Positions 1-8,834 of a DNA stretch of 64,000 nucleotides are shown here, one piece after another (the stretch's first letter is position 1; each line of letters starts with the position of its first letter). Location: positions 1-64,000 of the forward strand of contig CAZZBB010000109.1 of the NCBI GenBank assembly GCA_964652195.1, written 5' to 3'. The stretch comes from MSPOR6 sp964652195 (lineage in GTDB: Bacteria; Poribacteria; WGA-4E; WGA-3G). The translations under genes and the position numbers were made by a program. The notes beneath the pieces were generated by a model, which saw only the letters and a program-made list of their open reading frames with translations, was not told the DNA's origin and did no database searches.

Positions 1-4
1 TTTC

Positions 5-104
5 GTAGGTTGGGTTGAACCCGGGGAAGGTCAAAAGACCTTCATACCCGGGGAACGCCTACAGGCGTTCATACCGTTGATTTCTGATTGTGAAACCCAA
101 CATT
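5..104. repeat. Nested palindromic repeat element
   Basis: An outer inverted repeat, GTTGGGTT (9-16) and AACCCAAC (94-101), encloses two perfect 7-bp tetraloop hairpins: GAAGGTC-AAAA-GACCTTC (26-43) and GAACGCC-TACA-GGCGTTC (53-70). CCCGGGG lies before each inner hairpin. The GTAGGTTGGGTT...GAAACCCAAC boundary recurs near 6702, 45301, 46328 and 46516, so this is a dispersed family. No coding potential is convincing here. The 18-base string at 191-208 (ATTCCGATCCCCGATCTT) recurs at 60570-60587. Confidence 0.75.
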
Positions 105-238
105 TCCGGAATGTCCAAAGCTACATATTGAGTTTCGTTCCGCAACCCCATAGGTGTCAATTTAATCATTAGGTTCTTCTGTGGGAGGGAATTCCGATCC
201 CCGATCTTCTCTGCTCGCATAGAAATGGTATAACATGT

Positions 239-505
239 CAAATCAATGGATTAGAAGAATAGAAAATGACACAAAATTCGTCACAGTGACAAATTCTTGT
301 GACCTTAAAAAAGTGGCTCTGAACCCAGTGTAGTACTGACGGGACAGAGGTTTTTTCAATGTCACACGATGTGTCAAAAAGTGTAACATTTTTCATTTTT
401 TCGACAGATAGAGAATTGAAACAGCAACACGATCGACTTTCTGAGTATTTAGGATTAATTGGCTGTTTTTATACCTTATTTCTGTCTGTATATTAGGATT
501 AAATG
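239..505. repeat. Dispersed non-coding element, copy 1 of 3
   Basis: Shares ordered blocks with 62505-62671 (CAAATCAATGGAT, GACACAAAATTC, CAAATTCTTGTGACCTTAAA, GTGTAGTACTGACGGG, then an imperfect palindrome around ACACGATGT). Its second half is shared with 49861-50022 (the palindrome, AAAAAGTGTAAC, then two TTAGGATTAA boxes). No continuous reading frame is shared between the copies, so I treat it as a non-coding or decayed mobile element. It ends about 100 bp before the LamG gene start. Confidence 0.65.
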
Positions 506-547
506 ACAGTACATGTTCTATTTTAATTTTTGTGTTAACATAAAACA

Positions 548-556
548 TGCTATAAT
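548..556 (+). promoter_or_regulatory. Extended -10 promoter upstream of LamG gene
   Basis: TGC-TATAAT at 548-556 is a perfect extended -10 element, 57 bases before the ATG at 613. No good -35 is present at 17 bp; the upstream sequence is T-rich. Extended -10 promoters can work without a strong -35. Confidence 0.45.
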
Positions 557-612
557 ATGCATATATTTAAACAATGTAATCTGGGATGTATCTAAACTTA
601 GGAGGAATTGAG

Positions 613-1356
613 ATGTTGAGAGTTCTTTTTGTATTGTTAATCTGCACAACATTAGCAACTATGAGTACTAATCTCGCTGTTGCTGCAGATAGTTTAGTAG
701 GTTTTTGGCCATTTGATGAAGGAGCTGGAGGAACTGCTGCGGATGTTACTGGTAATGGACATGATGGAGAGTTCAAAGGGGCACCTAAATGGGTCGAAGG
801 AAAGTTCGGTTCAGCACTTGAATTTGACGGGAAAGATGACTACGTACTTGTTGCCGATCATGATGCCTTGGATATTGAAAATAACCTAACAATGATGGCA
901 TGGTTCAGTCCTAATGATGTACTTACCAGCCGTCGTTTAATGGTGAAGAATAATTCCATATTTGTTATCTTTGATTTTGGAAATAAGGACAGCATAGACT
1001 TTCTTGTAAAACCTGACAATTTATTTGCTGAATCCACAACAACAGAATGGAAAGTTGGTGAATGGTATCACTTTGCAGGAACTTTTGATGGTAAGAAATT
1101 ACGTGTTTATGTAAATGGAAAACTTGAAGGAGAAGCTGCTAATTCTACACCGATTGCACCATCTGATTTAGATCTATGGATTGGTGGGGATGACTATGGA
1201 CGACCAAGCGATTTCTTTCCTGGGAAAATTGATGAAGTCCGTATATATGATGAGACCTTAAATGAAGCGGATATTCAAAAAATCATGGATACACCTCAAG
1301 ATGTGCAAGCACTTGGAAAATTAACAACTACATGGGGAAGCATTAAAAGTAGATAA
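613..1356 (+). CDS. Secreted LamG-domain (concanavalin-like) protein
   Basis: 247 residues. The ATG at 613 is chosen over an upstream in-frame ATG at 586 because AGGAGG (600-605) sits 7 bases before it and the protein then opens with a good signal peptide (hydrophobic run VLFVLLICTTLATM, cleavage near AVAA-DS). The rest is one LamG/laminin-G-like jelly-roll: the opening LVGFWPFDEGAGGTAADVTGNGHDG, split here as LVGFWPFDEGAGG and VTGNGHDG, is typical, followed by KDDYV, the FDGKKLRVYVNG strand and the closing FPGKIDEVRIYDETL. Such domains bind carbohydrate or protein ligands outside the cell. The specific ligand cannot be read from the sequence. It lies 9 bp upstream of gpmI and may be co-transcribed with it, though the functions look unrelated. 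Confidence 0.85.
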   Translation: MLRVLFVLLICTTLATMSTNLAVAADSLVGFWPFDEGAGGTAADVTGNGHDGEFKGAPKWVEGKFGSALEFDGKDDYVLVADHDALDIENNLTMMAWFSPNDVLTSRRLMVKNNSIFVIFDFGNKDSIDFLVKPDNLFAESTTTEWKVGEWYHFAGTFDGKKLRVYVNGKLEGEAANSTPIAPSDLDLWIGGDDYGRPSDFFPGKIDEVRIYDETLNEADIQKIMDTPQDVQALGKLTTTWGSIKSR

Positions 1357-1365
1357 GGAATTTAT

Positions 1366-2985
1366 ATGACAAGCCAGCAAAAACGCCCTGTCGTACTCAT
1401 TATTCGAGATGGATGGGGCAACAATCCATATCCTGAATATCAGGAATCAAATGCTGTTCATTTGGCAAATACACCTGTAGATGACTGGATGCGGGAAAAC
1501 TATCCGCATATCACAATTCACACATCTGGAGAAGATGTCGGTCTACCTGCAGGTGTAATTGGTAACAGTGAGGTTGGACATCAAAATATCGGTGCTGGAC
1601 GTATAGTAAATCAGGAATTACTCCGTATAAGCAATATGATTCGTTCAGGTGAATTTGCACAGAACGAAGTTCTCCTAAATGCAATATCTTATGTTAAAAA
1701 TAACGGCAGAAATTTACACCTCATGGGTTTGGCAAGTGATGCGGGTGTACATAGTTCACTTGAACATCTGTATGGATTGCTTAGGCTTGCAAAAGAACAT
1801 GGATTAGAAAAAGAACAAGTATTGGTACATAATTTCAGTGATGGACGTGATTGTCAACCAGATCTTGGTATTCAGTTTTGTGAAGAGATCGAAGCCAAAT
1901 TAAAGGAGATAGGGGTAGGAAGAATTGCATCGGTCATCGGCAGATTTTATGCTATGGACCGTGATGATAGATGGGAACGGGTCGAAATAGCCTATCGTCT
2001 ATTAACAGAAGGAAGTGATTCATTCGTTAATAACGCAGCGATGGCATATCGTGAATATTATGGCAATCCTGATGATGCAAACCGAAAAGGCGATGAATTC
2101 ATACCACCTACTGTCATGTTAGGGGATGATGGTAAACCGTTACCCCGAATTTCTGACGGAGATTCTGTTATATTTTATAATTTTCGGGGAGACCGTCCAA
2201 GAGAGTTAACAAAGGCATTTTGTTTAGATACATTCCCGTATGATGGTGTAGGAAAAGATGGTGTTACCCGTCAAATGGGTTTTAAACGGAATTATAAATT
2301 AAGCGTTAACTTTATTACGATGACAGAATATGAACAAGGGATGCCTGTCGAAGCGGCTATTAAAAAGCCACCTAAAATGCAGAATACCCTTGGTTCTTAT
2401 GTCAGTGATGCAGGTTTAACCCAATTTCGTTGTGCTGAAACAGAGAAGTTTCCTCACGTAACGTTCTTTTTCAATGATTATCGAGACGAACCGTATAAAG
2501 GTGAAGATAGACAGATTATCGCCTCTCCTCGTGATGTTACTACATACGATCAGAAACCGGAAATGTCTGCTCCGGGAGTTACACAGGAGATGTTAAAAAG
2601 AATAGAATCTGAAAAATACGATCTAATAGTTTTAAATTATGCGAATGGTGATATGGTAGGTCACACCGGTTCACTCTCTGCAGCGATAAAAGCAGTTGAA
2701 GCGGTGGATACAGGTGTTGGTAAGATAGTCAAAACAGTATTAGATAAAGGTGGTTCTCTCGTTGTAACTGCTGATCATGGTAATTGTGAGCAGATGATAG
2801 ATCCTGAGACAGGTGGCATCCATACTGCACATACAACCTATGATGTTGATCTCATCGTAGTTGATGATGAATATAAGGGACAGGAACTGCGTTCAGGCGG
2901 ACGACTTGCAGATATTGCACCGACGGTGCTTAATCTATTGGGGTTACCTCAACCTATTGAAATGACTGGTGAATCCTTAATTTAA
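1366..2985 (+). CDS. gpmI: 2,3-bisphosphoglycerate-independent phosphoglycerate mutase
   Basis: 539 residues, slightly longer than the usual 510-515. It interconverts 3- and 2-phosphoglycerate in glycolysis and gluconeogenesis, in the cytoplasm, using two Mn ions and a phosphoserine intermediate. Visible signatures are the N-terminal metal-binding RDGWG (14-18), the nucleophile Ser68 in GNSEVGHQNIGAGR, the VHNFSDGRD segment, the RFYAMDRDDRW substrate loop, NYANGDMVGHTG and the second metal site TADHGNC. All expected catalytic blocks are present, so the enzyme should be active. RBS AAGGA lies 8 bases before the ATG. The gene is followed by prs 60 bp downstream on the same strand. Confidence 0.96.
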   Translation: MTSQQKRPVVLIIRDGWGNNPYPEYQESNAVHLANTPVDDWMRENYPHITIHTSGEDVGLPAGVIGNSEVGHQNIGAGRIVNQELLRISNMIRSGEFAQNEVLLNAISYVKNNGRNLHLMGLASDAGVHSSLEHLYGLLRLAKEHGLEKEQVLVHNFSDGRDCQPDLGIQFCEEIEAKLKEIGVGRIASVIGRFYAMDRDDRWERVEIAYRLLTEGSDSFVNNAAMAYREYYGNPDDANRKGDEFIPPTVMLGDDGKPLPRISDGDSVIFYNFRGDRPRELTKAFCLDTFPYDGVGKDGVTRQMGFKRNYKLSVNFITMTEYEQGMPVEAAIKKPPKMQNTLGSYVSDAGLTQFRCAETEKFPHVTFFFNDYRDEPYKGEDRQIIASPRDVTTYDQKPEMSAPGVTQEMLKRIESEKYDLIVLNYANGDMVGHTGSLSAAIKAVEAVDTGVGKIVKTVLDKGGSLVVTADHGNCEQMIDPETGGIHTAHTTYDVDLIVVDDEYKGQELRSGGRLADIAPTVLNLLGLPQPIEMTGESLI

Positions 2986-3045
2986 TGTGAAAACATTAGG
3001 GTTGCATAATTAATGAAAATCTAAATATACTTAGGAGATTTTGGC

Positions 3046-4041
3046 ATGTCTTCATTGATTGACCAAGAAGTTCGCAGCGATTTTCGCTTATTTGCAGGAC
3101 GGGCAAATCCTGCTTTAGCAAAAGAAATTGCAGGAATTTTAGGTGTTGAACTCGGAAAGATTTCGATTGGTCCATTCCCGAATAGTGAAACACGTGTTCA
3201 AATAGAAGAGAGTATTCGTGGTACGGATATTTATATCATCCAACCTACTTGTGAACCAGCGAATGAAACACTCATGGAGCTTCTCATTACAATAGATGCT
3301 ATGAAAAGGGCATCCGCCAGACAAATTACTGCGATTATTCCGTACTTTGGGTATGCACGGCAAGATCATAAGACAACAGGTCGTGAACCGATTAGTGCTA
3401 AGCTTGTTGCTAACCTATTGACAACTGCAGGGGCAAGTCGTGTGATGGCAATTGACCTACACGTTCCTCAGATTCAAGGTTTCTTTGATATTCCGATGGA
3501 TCATCTTACTGCCCTCACAACCTTAGCAAACTATTTCAAAGAGAAAGACATTGATGATGGTGTGATCGTTGCTCCAGATGCTGGTCGTGCTAAGTTAGCT
3601 GAGAAATATTCTGATATCCTACGTCTTCCCTTAGCAATTATGCATAAAAGGAGAAATGGGAATAACGGTAATGATGTTAAATTTGTTGAACTTGTTGGTG
3701 AAGTTGAAGGAAAAACACCTATCATAATTGACGATGAGATAGCAACAGGTGGGAGCATTCATCAACAGGCACAAGCCTTGGCAGCAGCAGGTGCGGAACC
3801 TGCTTATGTTAGTATCACTCACGGCGTCTTTGTTGGTGCAGCGTTAGAAAGACTTCAACATCCTTCAATTCGGGAAGTCGTCGCAACCGATACCATACCA
3901 ATTCCTGCTGAGAAGCAATTAGAAGGTAAGATTCATGTACTGTCAATTGCACCTCTCCTTGCTGCAGCAATTTTGAGAGTGCATCAACACAGATCTGTTA
4001 GTCAAGTTTTCAGAGAACAGCATCTCGATTTTCCAGTTTAA
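3046..4041 (+). CDS. prs: Ribose-phosphate pyrophosphokinase (PRPP synthetase)
   Basis: 331 residues. It makes PRPP from ribose 5-phosphate and ATP for nucleotide, histidine and tryptophan synthesis. Seen are the N-terminal FAGRANPALA, the catalytic flexible-loop region FGYARQDHKTTGREPISAK (101-119), the ribose-phosphate DLHVPQIQGFFDIP segment and APDAGRAKLAEKY. The PRPP loop reads IIIDDEIATGGSI (226-238) where most bacterial enzymes have DDMIDTAGT; the two acidic residues are kept. RBS TAGGAG sits 7-8 bases before the ATG. A glycosyltransferase follows only 28 bp downstream, so the two are probably co-transcribed. Confidence 0.94.
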   Translation: MSSLIDQEVRSDFRLFAGRANPALAKEIAGILGVELGKISIGPFPNSETRVQIEESIRGTDIYIIQPTCEPANETLMELLITIDAMKRASARQITAIIPYFGYARQDHKTTGREPISAKLVANLLTTAGASRVMAIDLHVPQIQGFFDIPMDHLTALTTLANYFKEKDIDDGVIVAPDAGRAKLAEKYSDILRLPLAIMHKRRNGNNGNDVKFVELVGEVEGKTPIIIDDEIATGGSIHQQAQALAAAGAEPAYVSITHGVFVGAALERLQHPSIREVVATDTIPIPAEKQLEGKIHVLSIAPLLAAAILRVHQHRSVSQVFREQHLDFPV

Positions 4042-4069
4042 TGTTAGACTTTCAAATGAAAATGAACAG

Positions 4070-5164
4070 ATGATACCAATTCTTTACCTTAGCCATACAG
4101 GTGCAAGTATAGGTGGGGGAGAAAAACAACTCTATTATCTTCTAACACATTTAGATCGAACAAAATATCAACCGATTGTAGTTTTTCCAGAAGATGGGGT
4201 ATTTGCTGACCAAGTAAGGGAGGCAGATATCCCATCTTTTATTGTTCATCTACCACATTGGCGCAGGGTCATCTCCCGTTTCTCTCGTAATATCGCAACG
4301 ACTAAATTAACTGAACTTGCCAAGAAACACAACATACAGATCGTCCATACATCGGATTCATGGTTTAACCCTTATATTCTACAACTAAAAAACCGATTGA
4401 AAATTCCTGTCATTACTCATGTACGTAATTTACTGACAACTGATCAGGTATCCAAGTATTACTTTGATGATATAGACTATATTATTTCTATTTCGGAACA
4501 GAGTAAATTGCCTCTAATTAAATCCGGAATTTCTAAGGAAAAGATTGAAGTCATTTTGAACTGTGTTGACCTTAATGAATTTACACCCAGCGTTAGAAAT
4601 CATAAGGACTTAACAGATGATTTTACAGTCGGAATTGTAGGTAGGATCGAACCGTTTAAACAACAGAAGACTTTCGTTGAGATTGCAAAGATTGTAAATA
4701 AACAGTGCAAAAACGCTCGATTTCAAGTAATTGGGGATGTACTTAAAATTCCTAAACACCAGAGTTATTTTGGAGAAGTACGAGATTTAGTAGAGCAATA
4801 TGGTTTGGAGGATGTGACGCATTTCACAGGATTTAGAAACGATATATCAATGACTTTACAACAAATTGATCTACTTGTTACCCTTTCTGCGGGAAGTGTA
4901 ATTGCTGAAGCGATGGCATCTGGAAAACCTGTAATTGGTACAGCAATGGGTAGTACATCTGATATGATAGTTGACGGATTAACGGGTTGGGTGGTACCAG
5001 AAGATTCAATTGAATTAATTGCTGACAGAATTGTTCAACTATATAAAGACGAAAAGATGTGTGAAGAATTTGGCGTTGCAGCAAGAAAACATGCTGAATC
5101 CCATTTTGGAATTGATGAACATGTTCATAGAATACAGAATATATATGAGAAATTACTTGGATAG
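4070..5164 (+). CDS. Glycosyltransferase family 4 (GT-B fold)
   Basis: 364 residues. The N-terminal half has the GT4 acceptor-domain opening ILYLSHTGASIGGGEKQLYYLL. The C-terminal half has the nucleotide-sugar domain: TVGIVGRIEPFKQQKTFVEI, TGFRNDI and the EAMASGKPVIGTAMG ... IVDGLTGWVVPEDS block, whose EX7E-type acidic pair contacts the sugar nucleotide. It should transfer a sugar from an NDP-sugar with retention of configuration, in the cytoplasm or at the inner membrane face, for a surface glycan or glycolipid. Donor and acceptor cannot be named. It follows prs by 28 bp. There is no other glycan gene nearby, so it is not part of a visible polysaccharide cluster. Confidence 0.88.
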   Translation: MIPILYLSHTGASIGGGEKQLYYLLTHLDRTKYQPIVVFPEDGVFADQVREADIPSFIVHLPHWRRVISRFSRNIATTKLTELAKKHNIQIVHTSDSWFNPYILQLKNRLKIPVITHVRNLLTTDQVSKYYFDDIDYIISISEQSKLPLIKSGISKEKIEVILNCVDLNEFTPSVRNHKDLTDDFTVGIVGRIEPFKQQKTFVEIAKIVNKQCKNARFQVIGDVLKIPKHQSYFGEVRDLVEQYGLEDVTHFTGFRNDISMTLQQIDLLVTLSAGSVIAEAMASGKPVIGTAMGSTSDMIVDGLTGWVVPEDSIELIADRIVQLYKDEKMCEEFGVAARKHAESHFGIDEHVHRIQNIYEKLLG

Positions 5165-5276
5165 AAATAAAATTGCAATAAAGACATTAATTGTGTAAAA
5201 TTAACATTAATACAAACTAATTTATACATTCAGAATTCAGGACAATATTCAAGCATACATTCCAAAGGAGGTCTAC

Positions 5277-5681
5277 ATGAATCCAAGATTTGAAGCCAAC
5301 AATTCTGACGAACTTGACGTAGCATTACAGCATTATAATCATTTTCATGATGATTATGTTGCAGAGATAGATATAAAGTTTGACAACTATAAAGCAATTA
5401 ACGAGGATGGTAGGTCTACTGGGATAGGTGATGCAGATAAGACCGTTATTCTCACAGTGAACACTCACCCTTATGGTATGGATCATAACCGACTTGTTCG
5501 TGTTGAATTTCAGGATGTTAAGACATTTGAAATCATCTCATCCGAGGAATCTGGACCAAAATGGGGTGTAACTGGCGTTTATTCAGACGATCAGGATACA
5601 GATATTTTTTGGGACTTTTTACCTATCTGTACCGGATCACGATATATAGTACTTTGCAATAAGATTATATTTTCTGACTAA
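5277..5681 (+). CDS. Hypothetical protein, 134 aa
   Basis: I do not recognise this family. The reading is supported by a strong RBS (AAAGGAGG) 7 bases before the ATG and by a clean stop. The protein is acidic and soluble, with no signal peptide or membrane segment. It has a beta-rich pattern (VILTVNTH, RLVRVEFQDVKTFEI, WGVTGVYSDDQDT) and a His/Asp-rich N-terminal stretch (HYNHFHDDYVAEIDIKFD). It lies alone between the glycosyltransferase and a PhyH-family oxygenase gene. Confidence 0.7.
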   Translation: MNPRFEANNSDELDVALQHYNHFHDDYVAEIDIKFDNYKAINEDGRSTGIGDADKTVILTVNTHPYGMDHNRLVRVEFQDVKTFEIISSEESGPKWGVTGVYSDDQDTDIFWDFLPICTGSRYIVLCNKIIFSD

Positions 5682-5790
5682 AGAAACCGAATAGAAGTCC
5701 TATGAGTAAACAAGAGAATTGGTAAATTCATTCTAATTGGTCTTTCAACAAATTAGTATTTTAGAATCATCAGATTTAGGAGACGAATTG

Positions 5791-6651
5791 ATGCTAACCC
5801 AGGAACAAATAGATTCTTATAATGTAAATGGATATATAGGTGTAGAAGGCGTGTTAACTGAGGATGAGGTAATTGCCCTTCGACGGGTAACCGATGAATT
5901 TGTTGAAAAGTCCAGAGAGGTAACAGAACATAACTACATTTTTGATCTGGAACCTGGACACTCACCTGAAAACCCACAAGTTCGCCGTATAAAAAGTCCC
6001 TGTTTATACCATACTGTTTATGACCAAACGTTACGCCATCCAAATGTTTTGGGTATTGTTGGACAACTCATCGGTAATGACTTAAGATACAATGGAGATA
6101 AACTTAATATGAAGTATCCTAAGTTTGGGAGTCCAGTTGAATGGCATCAGGATTGGGCATTTTATCCTCATACGAATGATGATTTACTTGCAGTTGGCAT
6201 CGTAATTGATGATATGACAGTAGAAAATGGTGCGTTGATGGTCATTCCTGGATCGCACAAAGGTCCGACATTGGATCATCATCAGAATGGTGTATTCATT
6301 GGAGCAGTTACCGAACCAGATTTTACACCTGATGGTGCAGTCCCGATTGAGATTAAAGCTGGTGGTATAACACTTCACCATGTTCGTGCTTTACATGGAT
6401 CTGCCCCAAATACTTCTGATAAACCTCGCCGACTGTTGTTATTTCAATATTGTGCTGTAGATGCATGGCCCCTCAAAGGTATTCCAGATTGGGAGACATT
6501 CAACGACTTTATAATCCAAGGTGAACCCACAAATCAACCTCGAGTTGTATCTACACCTGTTAGAATGCCACAACCTTATTCTGATAAAACGGGGACTATT
6601 TACGAAGTTCAAACCCTTCTTGAAAACCCGTTGTTTGCTAAGACACGGTAA
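5791..6651 (+). CDS. Phytanoyl-CoA dioxygenase (PhyH) family oxygenase
   Basis: 286 residues from the ATG at 5791, which has TTAGGAG at the right distance; an in-frame TTG at 5737 lacks this. Family: Fe(II)/2-oxoglutarate-dependent oxygenases of the PhyH/EctD group. The facial triad is visible: H-x-D in EWHQDWAFYPH and the distal His in HHVRALHGSAPN, followed by the 2-oxoglutarate-binding Arg in DKPRRLLLFQY. The typical MVIPGSHKGP strand is also present. The substrate is unknown; close relatives act on phytanoyl-CoA, ectoine or small natural products. It is one of three divergent paralogues in the window (also 21187 and 48185). Confidence 0.88.
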   Translation: MLTQEQIDSYNVNGYIGVEGVLTEDEVIALRRVTDEFVEKSREVTEHNYIFDLEPGHSPENPQVRRIKSPCLYHTVYDQTLRHPNVLGIVGQLIGNDLRYNGDKLNMKYPKFGSPVEWHQDWAFYPHTNDDLLAVGIVIDDMTVENGALMVIPGSHKGPTLDHHQNGVFIGAVTEPDFTPDGAVPIEIKAGGITLHHVRALHGSAPNTSDKPRRLLLFQYCAVDAWPLKGIPDWETFNDFIIQGEPTNQPRVVSTPVRMPQPYSDKTGTIYEVQTLLENPLFAKTR

Positions 6652-6701
6652 CGGGCAATTCATTCTAATACCATTTCTAAATGATAATATTACATTATTT
6701 C

Positions 6702-6778
6702 GTAGGTCGGGTAGAAGCGGTAGCGAAACCCGACTTATTATAGTGTCCTGTCGGGTTTCGTTCCTCAACCCGAACTAC
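6702..6778. repeat. Paired inverted palindromic repeat (REPIN-like)
   Basis: GTAGGTCGGGTAG...GCGAAACCCGAC (6702-6734) is followed after 15 bases by an inverted copy, GTCGGGTTTCG...CAACCCGAACTAC (6750-6778). Each half is itself a hairpin (GTCGGGT/ACCCGAC). The same arrangement occurs at 46328-46545. A separate shared string, TACCATTTCTAAATGA, lies just upstream (about 6669) and recurs near 49092. Apparent open frames over this region are only repeat read-through. Confidence 0.7.
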
Positions 6779-6909
6779 AATATATTATGACAATTTTTCA
6801 ATTAGAGATGGTATTAGTAGCATCACCATAGGTCAGAATGTTTACAGAATTTACTACCTAAGCAATGTTAAGTTAAGTTGGATACAATGTGTAAAAATAA
6901 GGAAATATA

Positions 6910-7812
6910 ATGACAATAAAAATGAAGTTCATCCTAACTGTAACACTTATCGGTATCCTATTTATTCAAACAAGTTTTGCACAGGATGCTATGCAGCGGA
7001 ATCTACCAGAAGGAGCAAAGGCACGTCTCGGTAAAGGAAAAATAAGAGAGATAGAGTATTCACCTGACAGCAATATACTTGCAGTAGCAACTACAATTGG
7101 AATTTGGTTATATGACACAACCACATATCAAGAAATTACTCTACTAACAGAACATAATTGTGCAATTTCAAACATTGAATTCAATCCCCAAGGGCAAACC
7201 TTTGCAAGTGCAGGACAAGACAATAGTATTTTCTTGTGGGATATAAACACAGGAACGAAAGTACCACTATACGGACACATAAGTGCATTTTCGAGGAACA
7301 TATTGAATTTTAGTTTAGACGGAAAGACACTCGCAAGTGGAAACAAGGATACAATTATTCTATGGGATGCTATAACAGGTGAACATAAGGATACTATCAC
7401 AGGAATACCTTATAATATTAGTGATTTTTCTTTTAGTCCAGATGGAACTACTATAGTCAGTGTATCGGGTGGTGGTGTAGTCAGTGTTTCAGATGCGACT
7501 ACTGGTGAACTGAAGAAGTCATTCACAGTAAAAATGACAGAAGGTGTCATTAGTGTCGGATTCAGTCCAGATGTAAATTTAATCGTCATTGGCAATATAG
7601 ATGGAATCATCTATATTGTAGATATAACCAAAGGTGAACTGATTCGGAAACTCACTGGACACTCAGATGATGTTGAACCTATAGCGTTCAGTCCTGATGG
7701 AAATATGTGTGCGAGTTCATCTTATGTGGATGAAACAGTTCATATTTGGAACATACGGACGGGGAACCAAATACACACATTTACTGAACACACAGGTGAC
7801 CTTTGGGTTTAG
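6910..7812 (+). CDS. WD40-repeat protein, N-terminal part (frameshifted)
   Basis: 300 residues before a stop created by a frameshift. It opens with a signal peptide (MKFILTVTLIGILFIQTSFAQ), so the product is exported. Then come six WD40 repeats and the start of a seventh. The repeats have the usual FSPDG ... ASG ... LWD pattern; repeats 4 and 5 are poor (SVSDATTG, YIVDITKG). The frame breaks in repeat 7 at TGDLWV-stop, and the +2 frame continues with LAYSSDGNTLASS at 7809. Inserting one T in the run at 7808-7810 restores GTT-TTA-GCA and the repeat. Together the two parts make a protein of about 633 residues. The fault may be a real one-base deletion or a sequencing error in a homopolymer. Confidence 0.85.
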   Translation: MTIKMKFILTVTLIGILFIQTSFAQDAMQRNLPEGAKARLGKGKIREIEYSPDSNILAVATTIGIWLYDTTTYQEITLLTEHNCAISNIEFNPQGQTFASAGQDNSIFLWDINTGTKVPLYGHISAFSRNILNFSLDGKTLASGNKDTIILWDAITGEHKDTITGIPYNISDFSFSPDGTTIVSVSGGGVVSVSDATTGELKKSFTVKMTEGVISVGFSPDVNLIVIGNIDGIIYIVDITKGELIRKLTGHSDDVEPIAFSPDGNMCASSSYVDETVHIWNIRTGNQIHTFTEHTGDLWV

Positions 7813-8807
7813 CATATAGTTCCGATGGCAACACACTTGCAAGTAGTGGCAGTGGTGATGGAACAATCCGCTTCTGGGATACCCATACAGGAGAGCAGAA
7901 GCATATTATCACTGGACATACAGACAATGTTAGCAGCATGATCTTTCATCCAGATGGCAAACATATAGTCTGCGGATATGAAGAAGGAACAATACGTTAT
8001 TGGGACATCAGTACAAGACAACAGGTCAAAACGCTTGATAGGTTTATGAATTCTGTTTCAGGTTTAGTCTTCACACCGGACAGTAAGACAATCGTAGGTG
8101 GGGTTGATAACAGTGTCCATATTTGGAATGCCCAAACTGGCAAACACAAGATGTTGCTTACAGAAGATAAGGGTTTACGTTGTATTGCTATGAGTCCGGA
8201 TGGAATGATCATCGCAACTGGAAGTGAGGATACAACTATTCGCTTGTGGGATATAAACACGGGTCAACTAACAAGGACGCTCAAAGGACATAATCACAGG
8301 ATCCATAGTGTAATCTTTACCTCTAATGGACAGATCTTAATAAGCGGAAGTGAAGACAACACAATTCGACTTTGGAATGTCACGACGGGTGAAAATACCA
8401 AGACGTATACTGCCCATACTGATGCATCAGGAAGTCATAGCGGAAGTCCATTGAGTTTAGAAGGGGTTAAAATCCTTGCTTTGAGTCCTGATGGCAAAAC
8501 ACTCGCAAGTGGGGGTGGTGATAAGATCATACACTTGTGGGACTATGAAATAGGTAGTACAAAGTTGACATTAACTGGTCATTGGTATCCTGTCTTCTCA
8601 TTAGCATTTAGACCTGATGGTAAATTACTCGCAAGTGGCAGTTATGATGGGGAGGTTAGATTATGGGATAAAACGACTGGTGAGTTGAAAAGCCAATTGG
8701 CTGGACACTCAAAATGGGTTACTACTTTGACGTTCAGTCCTGATGGACAAACGTTGTTTAGTGCCAGTGACGATGGGACTATCCTTTTGTGGGATATAAA
8801 CCAATAA
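7803..8807 (+). CDS. WD40-repeat protein, C-terminal part (frameshifted)
   Basis: Continuation of the preceding gene in another frame; the boundary given is the frame opening (TTG), not a real start, and no RBS is seen. It contains the rest of repeat 7 and repeats 8-14, several of them canonical (ATGSEDTTIRLWDINTGQL, ASGSYDGEVRLWDKTTGEL, SASDDGTILLWDINQ). Counting both parts gives 14 repeats, enough for two seven-bladed beta-propellers in tandem. Such propellers are protein-interaction platforms; no catalytic domain is attached. The gene ends 27 bp from a convergent gene on the other strand. Confidence 0.8.
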   Translation: MGLAYSSDGNTLASSGSGDGTIRFWDTHTGEQKHIITGHTDNVSSMIFHPDGKHIVCGYEEGTIRYWDISTRQQVKTLDRFMNSVSGLVFTPDSKTIVGGVDNSVHIWNAQTGKHKMLLTEDKGLRCIAMSPDGMIIATGSEDTTIRLWDINTGQLTRTLKGHNHRIHSVIFTSNGQILISGSEDNTIRLWNVTTGENTKTYTAHTDASGSHSGSPLSLEGVKILALSPDGKTLASGGGDKIIHLWDYEIGSTKLTLTGHWYPVFSLAFRPDGKLLASGSYDGEVRLWDKTTGELKSQLAGHSKWVTTLTFSPDGQTLFSASDDGTILLWDINQ

Positions 8808-8834
8808 CTTTACAAACCTATATCCGTGATAATG

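Noticed and set aside
59..241. 60-residue minus-strand frame over the repeat at the window start
   Set aside because: It is read-through of palindromic repeats (ending in a peptide also produced by other copies) with no RBS.
6439..6790. Open frames on both strands over the end of the PhyH gene and the following repeat
   Set aside because: They are shadows of the PhyH gene continued through GTAGGTCGGGT repeats, with no start signal or family match.
7795..7815. Programmed -1 frameshift in the WD40 gene
   Set aside because: The junction (CTTTGGGTTTAG) has no X-XXY-YYZ heptamer in the correct phase and no obvious downstream structure; a one-base loss in a T run is simpler.
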